A stretch of 27,460 nucleotides of DNA. It comes from Gnetum montanum (lineage: Eukaryota > Streptophyta > Gnetopsida > Gnetales > Gnetaceae). A program made the translations under genes and the position numbers. The stretch lies in the NCBI GenBank assembly GCA_015680685.1, contig MNCI01015499.1, positions 1,932,669-1,960,128 of the forward strand, in the 5' to 3' direction. The notes under the pieces were generated by a model, which had not been told where the DNA came from, ran no database searches, and saw only the letters and a list, made by a program, of their open reading frames with translations. Numbering within the stretch: the first letter of the stretch is position 1; each line of letters begins with the position of its first letter. Shown here piece by piece: positions 20,350 through 27,460 of the stretch.

Positions 20350-22043
20350 TGGAATTCTCAACAATTCTGGGTTTTGCCATTATTTTTTATAGTAGTCTTA
20401 AGGTTGAGTAAGAGTCCCACTTGGATAGTACTATTACTTGTAGGATTTTCTATAATTGCCTTGTGGATAAGGCAATCTCCTAGGCATTTGGTTTTCCATG
20501 AACTTGAAATTCAAAGCAAAAGCTCCATACTCTTATAGATGTAACATAACTAGATAATAGCCCTTTAGATGTTTGTATTAACATATAGCACATTCATCCT
20601 TCTCCTCTAAATCTGAGTCCACAACCTCTTCTACTAGAGTTGCTTTTCCTTTTTGTCGATAAGTGTTCCTTTTTGTTTTCTTATTATTTTTCTTCTTCTT
20701 GTCTTGATTAATTAATCCTACTTGCTTTATCTTTTCCTCTATTATTTTCAAGTTTTTTTGTAAATTTTCCATTCATCAATTCCTATATCTTATCTATTCT
20801 TGTCACAATCTCGGCAATGGACTTTTGTATTGACAAGGTTTTACATGAAATCACCTTATCAAGAGCTACTCCTTCTTCCTGACCATAAATATGGATCTCC
20901 TTTTTTTGAAGGGTTAGATATCGATTCTATTCATCTATGGTTTCCATTTTGCACAACTCTCCTTCTTATTTTGCCACATGTTCAATTAGCCTTTGTATCT
21001 AATGGGCTCTCAACTCTACTAATCTTCATTGGGCATAGATTCGAAGGGTCTTCCTTGTTTTATTATAAAGCCCATCTATGATGCAACAAAGCTACTCATT
21101 TTAAGAAAATCCATGGCTTGGGTATCTATGTAGTAGAGAATAGTATCTATCCAAGGTTGTATCAAGAGATTCATGGTTCTCTTGCTTCTACCCTTGGATT
21201 TGTTTTCTTAAATCTAACACTTTTAAATTGGTTTAGTATTTCTCATTGAAGAGCCAAGCATTGTGGACTACTAGTGGACTTGGTTCCAATGATCTATACC
21301 AACTTTCAACTTCCTCTATTAGTGTCCTAAGAAATAGCTTAAGCTTTTGCCACTTACTTTCAATATTTTGCAAAGCACATGCATCATGGAAGGCTTGTAA
21401 ATGATGTTGTGGATGAGAATTGTAGATTCCCTTAAATTTAGGAATGTTATTCATATCAAGACATTTGATGTGACTGTCCCTTTAATGCACATGGAAGATT
21501 CTAACTACCTCCTTGATTTGTATCATGCTTCTAGTAGCTAATAAGGGTTCATCATCATCAGACATGTTGTAGTCATAATCTCTATTTCTATTTGTCTAAT
21601 AGCGATAGTCTCATATATGTTCCCTTTGTCTTTTATCTTTTTTTTAACCTTCATATTAATTTCTCAATAGAGCTCTATCTCAATACCTTTGTTCATCTTC
21701 ATTAGAACTAGACAATGAATATGAAGACAAAGATGGTAAATCGGGAGAACTACCATGGATCTTATATCCCCTCCTATGGTCCCTTGGTTCTTCTTTTCTA
21801 GGTTTGTTGAAGGTCCTAGGCCTTAGGGCCCTCCTTGTTCTATGACTTATTCTATCTCCTCTAAGATTATTTATGATAATTGAATGTAGTCTTTGAGTGT
21901 AGTAAGGGTCAAAATGAGCATATGAGACCCTTGCTTGCTTACTTATAGTGGTTCACTCCATTTCTCTCAATATAGATCCTATCGTTACTTCAACCAGTGT
22001 TCTAATCGTGTGATGGACTACCAGTCCCATGTGAAGAAGACAT
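20350..22043 (-). pseudogene. gag relic B of an old minus-strand LTR element, pol deleted
   Basis: Starts MSSSHGTGSPSHD at 22043. Readable blocks in order: an Arg/Asp/Asn-rich charged region with DDDEPLLATRSM (about 21540-21570), the capsid segment MNNIPKFKGIYNSHPQHHLQAF (21389-21454) with CALQNIESKWQKLKLFLRTLIEEVESWYRSLEP, then KGKATLVEEVVDSDLEEKDECAIC (20578-20650). The start of the Gln/Pro linker is recognisable down to about 20350. Each block aligns with the gag of the full-length element. In several places this copy keeps a codon where the plus element has a stop (for example WYRSLEP). Nothing of protease or pol follows, so the element was cut in the linker before joining LTR_A. Confidence 0.8.
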
Positions 22044-22160
22044 GTTTTTAGTTAATAACATGTGAGTGACTTAAAATATTAATTTTTTCCTAAAAGATAA
22101 ATCATTAATGCTTTCACAATGATTATTTATAATATAGCTAATCTAGATCACTAGCACCAT

Positions 22161-22178
22161 CCCCAACAATGACACCAA
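22161..22178 (-). other. Primer binding site of element B
   Basis: On the minus strand TTGGTGTCATTGTTGGGG follows the LTR_B end. It matches TTGGCGCCGTTGCCGGGG except for C-to-T or G-to-A transitions, the clearest tRNA-Asp-type primer site of the three in the window. Confidence 0.8.
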
Positions 22179-22651
22179 TGATGAGTAACAGGTGTCCCCT
22201 ATGCCCAACCATATGAATCATAAGCATTCACATGTGATTTAGTTAAATTCCATGGATGGGACTAGTGTCATATCTAGATCATTAAGCATTAATTGTCATT
22301 CATTGTCTTCCCACTTAGACTAGTGATAGCTCTATCTTGTATGATTTAGTACAAAGTGAGGCATATGATTATTGATGTTGTTAAGGCCTTGAATTAAACT
22401 AGATAACAACATAGAGATTAATTATTTAATCTAATTAACAATAAGAAGATAAATCGTAAGCTAGCTTAAAGGCAATGAGTGTCCATTCCCAGCTTACTGT
22501 ACACATCTTGAACCCACGTCCCCACTATTAGGATTACCAAGGATTATGCTACGCAGCAAACCAAGTACTAACGCTATTGGGATTACCAAGCGAATGCATG
22601 TTTACACTTGAAACTAGTTAAGCTCAATTTGTCAATTGGTTTATATGCATT
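22179..22651 (-). mobile_element. LTR_B part 1 (U5 side), interrupted by solo LTR 1
   Basis: Begins TGATGAGTAACAGG on the plus strand, the inverted LTR terminus next to primer site B. It contains CCCAACCATATGAATC, CACTTAGACTAGTG, GGATTACCAAGG and GGGATTACCAAGC, all shared with the other LTRs. LTR_B continues at 23491-23523 and 24536-24990. The three pieces sum to 961 bp once the inserts and their duplicated target sites are removed. Confidence 0.85.
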
Positions 22652-23485
22652 TGATGAGTGGCGAGGTACCCCTACACTCAACCATACGAATACGAGCGTT
22701 TCATGCACGATCCGGTCAAACTTCGTAGATGGACTAGTTGTGGTATCTAGACAGTTATCCTTAGGTCACAGTTTGTTGTCTTCCCACCTGGACTAGTATT
22801 AACTTTATCACGTATGGTTTAGTCCAGAGTGAGATGTATGATGTGTTCCTATGCTAATGCTACTCCTAGGTATAATGGAAGGTAATATTAACTAAGCTAA
22901 GAGAGGAAGGGTGAGAGAGAATCTAAATTAGCCTAAGTGCGATGAGCATCCGTTCCTTAATCATCCGTATACATCCTGAACTTTGTGCATGACTGCCACT
23001 GGGATTACCAAGCGCATGGCTTAAGTATGCTACTGGATTACCAAGTAGTCACACTTAAATGCTTGTGGTTAAGTCGTACTCATCCCGCGTTACTAGGAGA
23101 TAAGGGTGAAGAGAGATTAATTATCTAGGAAAGCATTTAAACATTAATAGTAACCAAATCCTATTTAGCTTAGTCCATATGCTACAAGGTTTATCAGAAA
23201 GTTCGTAATATTGCCGTACATGAATGTGTGCTCAAGTACAATTTGCTCGAATAAAGATCTGTTCACTTTAAGACTCCTACTGCGGGCACATGGAAATTAT
23301 TCTAACTCTGAAATGGTAAAACTGCTATAGTTTGGCTAAGGGTAAAAATCTAGATTCTTGAACAAGGGAAAGCCGCCTCTTATTTATAGGCATGATAGCG
23401 GGTTGCGATATCGCGTATGCGATATCGCAAGGGCGGACGCGATATCGTGGATGCAATATCACGCATGCGATATCGCGGCTCATCA
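22652..23485 (-). mobile_element. Solo LTR 1 (834 bp) inserted in LTR_B
   Basis: Ends TGATGAG...CTCATCA, flanked by the exact duplication GCATT (22647-22651 and 23486-23490). Its U5 (GTACCCCTACACTCAACC on the plus strand) and TATA box (23381-23388, minus) show minus orientation. U3 carries GATATC at 23407, 23421, 23441 and 23469 and a degenerate AATATC at 23455, usually within GCGATATCGC. No internal sequence is present: it is the product of LTR-LTR recombination. Confidence 0.92.
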
Positions 23486-23490
23486 GCATT
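23486..23490. repeat. Target-site duplication GCATT of solo LTR 1, right copy
   Basis: Identical to 22647-22651 on the other side of solo LTR 1. Confidence 0.9.
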
Positions 23491-23523
23491 AAAATTTAAA
23501 TATTAACTAAGTACATGGAAACT
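23491..23523 (-). mobile_element. LTR_B part 2 (33 bp between two solo LTRs)
   Basis: A short AT-rich remnant of LTR_B between the GCATT duplication and the AAACT site (23519-23523). The two later insertions hit LTR_B only about 33 bp apart. Confidence 0.8.
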
Positions 23524-24530
23524 TGATGAGTGGCGAGATACCCCTACACTCCACCATACGAATACGAGCGTACACGCGCGATCCGGTCGAACTCCGCAGA
23601 CTAAATGCCTTAACGCCACAAGAAACACTTGGGGTTAATCGTTCGTTGTCTTCCCAGGCTTGCTTGTATGTGTCACGGTGTATGGTTAAGCAAGTCTGAG
23701 GTATGTGATTTTTTTGGTATTTTCGGCTTATCTTCTATGCTACCAGGAGAAAGGGTTGAGAAAACTAAACTAACTCTAACTAAGATCTAAGTCTAAATTA
23801 ACTAGCGTCAGCATCCGTTCCCACTTGCCGGACACACCCTGAACTATGCAACTGCAGCTTACCAAACGCTAATCGTTACTGGGATCGCCACACGTAACGC
23901 AAGTGCTCGAAGTGGTCGTACTGAGGCACCTATTTAGCCTACGTGTGATAAGCAGCCGATTCCTTAGCCAGCCGTACACACCCGTGGGTGCTCGTAACTA
24001 AGTCGTACTTATCACACGATCTAGCCTAGCAATGAGCAGCCGATTCCTCAACTAGCCGTACACATTAGACCCGGGAGTTACCAAGCGCAGAATCCTGGAA
24101 TACGCTACTGGGTTACCAAGCATCCAATGCTCGTAATTGAGTCGTACTCATGCATTGCGTCAAGCAGCCGATTCCTTGACTAGCCGTACACGTCCGTAGA
24201 CGCTCGTAATCAAGTCGTACTTGAACGCACTAGGAAAGCAGTAAATGAAAGCAATAAATGAAACCACGTGCTGCAAGGTTTATCCAAACAAGTTCGTCTT
24301 TATTGCCGTACACAACTTGGGTTCAGGTTACAAGCTGCTCGAATAAAGAGCCGTTCACTCTAGGACTCCTACTGCGGGCACATGGGGAAAAATTCTAACT
24401 CTGGAGTGATCAATCTGCCAGAGCTTCGCTACACTAGCCAGGATTGGGAAATGAAGGGAGTGCCGCCTCTTATTTATAGAAATGGTGGCGGGACGCGATA
24501 TCGCGGCCTAGTGTAAGTTGCATCTCATCA
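23524..24530 (-). mobile_element. Solo LTR 2 (1007 bp) inserted in LTR_B
   Basis: Ends TGATGAG...CTCATCA, flanked by the exact duplication AAACT (23519-23523 and 24531-24535). It is in minus orientation, with TATA box at 24471-24478 and only one U3 GATATC (24497-24502, within GCGATATCGC). It is richer in CpG than any other LTR here, which suggests less time for methylation decay, so it may be the youngest insertion. It is longer than solo LTR 1 because of an internal tandem expansion at about 23951-24222. Confidence 0.92.
23951..24222 (-). repeat. Tandem expansion inside solo LTR 2
   Basis: Three copies of a module with AGCAGCCGATTCCT, AGCCGTACAC, CTCGTAA and AGTCGTACT lie at about 23951-24020, 24035-24158 and 24163-24222. 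The middle copy also contains two TTACCAAGC motifs (GAGTTACCAAGCGC and GGGTTACCAAGCATC). Other LTRs of the family have only one or two diverged equivalents (such as GCTCGAAGTGGTCGTACT in this LTR and TTAAGTCGTACTCATC in solo LTR 1). Confidence 0.8.
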
Positions 24531-24535
24531 AAACT
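24531..24535. repeat. Target-site duplication AAACT of solo LTR 2, right copy
   Basis: Identical to 23519-23523. Confidence 0.9.
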
Positions 24536-24990
24536 AAATTGTATTAAAAGAAAATCTATTCTAAGTCAAAGTGCTATAATAAATATGAATCAATCTTGAT
24601 ATTATTGCTAGTCATGAATTATGTCTAGGTACAATGGCACTCAAATAAGGTATCATACAATTAACTCAAATCCACATAATAGGCACTCACTGATTGTTTA
24701 CTAAAATTATGAAAGAAAATTGCAAGAGTTTGGCTACATTACTAAGCAAATGGTGGTTAATAAATGATAGATGCTCACATATTTATAGGCAAATAAAGAA
24801 ATTTCATCAACATATATGCGTTGGTGCATCTTAGGTTGCATCAACGAGGATGCGTTTACACAACTACGATATAGCAAATGCGATATAGCATCTATGATGT
24901 AGCAACCAACTAAGATGCATTGATGTAGATGCAACATAGCATCTCCAATATTGCAACTGACTAATATACATAACAAGTGATGCTTCATCA
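24536..24990 (-). mobile_element. LTR_B part 3 (R-U3 side)
   Basis: Remainder of LTR_B, ending TTCATCA at 24990 (inverted TGATGAA). GCACTCAAATAAGG and AAGAGTTTGGCTAC match the R region of the other LTRs, and the TATA box is at 24780-24787 (minus). Its roughly 200-bp U3 has decayed palindrome units such as ACGATATAGC and GCGATATAGC and TGCATC-rich spacers. Confidence 0.8.
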
Positions 24991-25419
24991 ATTATGAAGG
25001 AAACACATTTGAATAATGATTAAAGAAAACATTTAAAATATCCATGTATGTAGAGAGAATCTTACCATTAATATGCATTTAATCTATTTTATAACTTATT
25101 TAAGATATTTTAAAAACTTGAAGCATTCTTTTGAGGCTCTATCCCATATATTTAACTGATGCTTAAGTAAATCACCTTGAGACTTTTCATTTTCAAAAAC
25201 CTTTTGTCATTTTTGAAGGCTCATAAGTTGTTGAATACTTTCATCATGAGGGGTATGAGACAAATATTTTGTATGTTGATAAATTTTATGCCTAATTTTA
25301 AGAAAAATAAGTTAAAAAATTTTTAGCTAAGAATTTCTGAAAATGTCTTTAAAATCTCATAGTATGAACAATAACATTTTTCCATCATTCAATGAAGCCA
25401 TCAAAATTCATTGATCTTA

Positions 25420-26220
25420 GAACTAAGTTCCAAACATGATGAAAGGATATCTAAAAATCTTTATTAGATAAAAATCAGTATTAATAATAAAAATATTAGA
25501 GAAAAGATTCACATGGCCTATCTTTGAATCAAGAACTTGATATGTAGATGATCTGAGAAAGTGCACTTTGGATGTGCTTAAATAGTTAAACCATAAATCC
25601 AAGGAAGTAGAGACACAATCTTTATCTAATTTATGAAAAATTCTTAGCAAGCTAACTCTATAGTTAGAACAATTGAACCAACTTGGATCTCTATAATTAC
25701 CACCCACATTAGGATCTGAAAGTGCAAACCTATTTCTAAAAGAAGAACAAACTCTTTGCTCTTCTTATTAAATAGTAAAGGCACCCCTCCTATTTTATTA
25801 GAGGTATTTTTTGACATATTAAGATCTCTACAAATCAACCAAACAATATCAGGAAGACCATTTTAAGTTGAATCTAATGTAAAGTTGTTGCTTGAGATTC
25901 ACATGAAAAGTATATATTGCAAATACTCAAAATCAAACCAAAAACATTCAAGTGAACCCAAACATTTTTATTTCTTGAGGTAGGACTAGAATTAATGATG
26001 AAAGCCTAACATTTTTGAGAAAAACAAGGACACCACCTCTTCCAAATTCATGATTAGTAAAAAAGTAACTTTCTTTAGGCATACAAAAATTACTTGTGTG
26101 AACTCAAATTAAAACCTCTAATTTTAACTTCTTGAAAATACAAAAAATCATAATTCTGACAATGATATCAAACAAGACCATGTTGTTAGGGGTTTAACAA
26201 TCCCGAACATTCTAAGAGAT
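25420..26220 (-). pseudogene. LINE endonuclease (APE-type) relic
   Basis: The endonuclease nicks target DNA for LINE insertion. Fragments in shifting frames are FGRGGVLVFLKNVRLSS (about 26020), VWLICRDLNMSK (near 25830, where the family has a CGDFNM core) with NKIGGVPLLFNKKSKEF, then LSDPNVGGNYRDPSWFNCSN (about 25665-25715) and KLDKDCVSTSLDLWF, the counterpart of the family's R(L)DR(F)LVS segment. The final SDH motif is replaced by RSSTYQV. Many stops and shifts are present. Assignment is by pattern and position after ORF1. Confidence 0.55.
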
Positions 26221-26559
26221 GAACTCTATGAGGGTGCAATGCCTAACTTAGTATTCCTTTTTCAATATCTATAACAAAATAAAAGAGATTAGCTTGCTTA
26301 AAATTACAAACAACTAGATTGTGGTTTCAACGAGTCATATTCTCTATGGTTCTTGAGCTTTTACGCTTTAGGATTATTGTATATGACATGTTACTTCCTT
26401 TCTTTTAAGCATGAGAACCTCCTAAAATTACTATATGATTTTTAGTAACCTAAGGTGCTTTATAGACAATAAAATTCAAAGATGATACATTCTTTATTTT
26501 TTTCTTATGATGTCATACTTCTATCCATCCATCTTCTTTGGGATTCATCTACTTTTCTA

Positions 26560-27080
26560 AGAGTAGATCTAATGAAGTCTCGATTCCTTTTTCAAAATTT
26601 TTGAAACTTTTGCTTGCTTAATTTCTTCTTCTAATAATATAACTTCAACATCTTTTTTGGCTATTAGTTTGGGACAATTAAATACGTTGTGGGATGGCTC
26701 ATGACAATAGAAACATGCATTAGATAGGGTAAGATCAAAAATTTTTTGTTCTAAAATCTTTCCTCTATATGTTGGCTCTATAGAAGGAAGAAGTTCTTTG
26801 CTTATGTTGAGTTCTACATAAACCCTTCAAGTGAGTCGAGCATAAAAATCACTTTGTTTTTTTACAAAAAGCACTCTTCTAATCATACAAGCAATGTTTG
26901 TGATTAGAGGGAAAAAAGAATAGGCAAATTGAGAAACTTAATCCAAATCAACAAAAAACCTTTTGTGCACTCTATTAGGATCAAAATCTTTTTGTCATTT
27001 ACATAAAACTAAAAAGGTATCATGTACAAACCATGAAGTATTTTTAATAGCATTATTTGTTTGTTCCTCTATTTTAAATT
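26560..27080 (-). pseudogene. LINE ORF1 relic with DUF4283 and CCHC zinc knuckle
   Basis: RNA-binding ORF1 protein of a plant LINE. One frame reads TSWFVHDTFLVLCK, then QKDFDPNRVHKRFFVDLD (a DUF4283-type segment, about 27060-26940), ARLT followed by RVYVELNISKELLPSIEP (about 26860-26780), and a perfect CX2CX4HX4C zinc knuckle CFYCHEPSHNVFNC at 26674-26715. A Lys/Glu-rich tail follows. Three in-frame stops sit where the family has Trp, consistent with TGG decay. The order ORF1 then endonuclease supports a minus-strand LINE. Confidence 0.8.
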
Positions 27081-27110
27081 GAAAAAGAAAAAAAATAGTT
27101 GGTTAAATTC

Positions 27111-27460
27111 TGATGAAGCGCTAATCAGTCGATGCGTCGACAGGGCCTCATTTATGCAGCCGCCTATCCCGGCCTATAAATAAGAGGGCCCTCCACCTCA
27201 TTTAGGCATCTTTTTGTCATTTGTAGCTAGACTCTTTCAGTTTGTTTCCGTAGGAGTTAGATTATTTTCCTAGTGCATGCCCGTAGTGTGATGCTTATAA
27301 TTGTACAGAACCTTTATTCGTGTGTGACGTACTTGGACATGCACATGATCAACAATAAAGATCGAGATTACTTCATCATTGCAGCATTCACTTAGTTTAA
27401 TTGTTTAATTTAATTGTTAATTGTTTTTGTTATTTATTGCTTTCTTAGTTAATATTTATT
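27111..27460 (+). mobile_element. LTR of the same or a sister family, plus strand, cut by window edge
   Basis: Begins TGATGAAGCGC. The order of landmarks copies the full-length element's LTR: TATAAATAAGAG (27175-27186), AGACTCTTTCAGTTTGTTTCCG, GAGTTAGATTATTT, CGTAGTGTGATGC, ACAGAACCTTTATTCGTG, CAATAAAGATCG, then GCATTCACTTAGTTTAATTG. U3 here has no GATATC palindromes but has GATGCGTCGAC. The LTR interrupts the 5' side of the second LINE. Its far end and any internal region lie beyond 27460. Confidence 0.8.

Larger units (their letters stand above)
24991..27110 (-). mobile_element. Second LINE relic (ORF1 to endonuclease), minus strand
   Basis: A heavily decayed plant LINE read right to left: ORF1 (27080-26560), endonuclease (about 26220-25420), then a region where the endonuclease-RT linker would be (25400-25000). 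Both ends are cut by LTRs (LTR_B at 24990 and the right-edge LTR at 27111), so the RT and 5' UTR are not seen here. It is unlike the plus-strand LINE at the left edge in orientation and part retained. Confidence 0.7.

Noticed and set aside
20800-21081. Plus-strand open frame of 93 codons
   Set aside because: Antisense to gagB; the minus strand carries the family-matching protein.
23401-23480. Regularly spaced palindromes resembling a small CRISPR-like array
   Set aside because: Units are only 6-10 bp, spacing is irregular, and the array lies in the U3 of an LTR with exact target-site duplications in a plant genome.

Overview
The window is nuclear DNA from a land plant. The evidence is an eight-exon plant-type MICU gene with GT-AG introns, plant LINE open-reading-frame domains, and LTR retrotransposons of the Ty3/gypsy Athila/Tat type. 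It is AT-rich, dominated by decayed transposable elements, and has two assembly gaps (one N at 1169, 81 Ns at 15127-15207). The species cannot be fixed from this sequence.

Layout. (1) 1-1662, plus strand: the 3' half of a broken LINE (reverse transcriptase, C-terminal domain, 3' UTR). (2) 1663-2605: intergenic DNA with a tRNA-like SINE trace and a diverged ~155-bp direct duplication. (3) 2918-6674, minus strand: the one convincing host gene, a complete mitochondrial calcium-uptake regulator (MICU; 460 aa, eight exons). A GC-richer 5' region upstream carries a telo-box and a site-II-like motif. (4) 7060-8700: AT-rich DNA with two tandem tRNA-headed SINE-like units and nothing else recognisable. 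(5) 8700-24990: a nested cluster of one LTR retrotransposon family whose LTR ends are TGATGAG...CTCATCA and whose primer binding site resembles that for tRNA-Asp. (6) 24991-27110, minus strand: a second LINE relic (ORF1 with DUF4283 and zinc knuckle, then endonuclease). (7) 27111-27460: the start of another LTR of the same or a sister family, cut by the window edge.

The cluster in (5) can be unpicked by target-site duplications. Two old minus-strand copies, each LTR + primer binding site + gag and lacking pol, lie in tandem (LTR_B-gagB, then LTR_A-gagA). A full-length plus-strand element (10418-20186, 9769 bp, TSD GTGTG) inserted into LTR_A. Two solo LTRs, 834 bp (TSD GCATT) and 1007 bp (TSD AAACT), inserted into LTR_B. 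The full-length element has a single gag-protease-RT frame disabled almost only by nonsense substitutions, a gap over the RT catalytic core, RNase H, and an integrase with one catalytic Asp changed to Asn. No element here appears able to move on its own.

The most unusual feature is the U3 of these LTRs. It carries a variable-copy array of the palindrome (C)GATATC(G) just upstream of a shared TATAAATA box, expanding and contracting between copies. Nothing here is a clear new multi-gene system. The main interest is the self-nesting family with its evolving U3 palindrome array, next to an intact MICU gene.
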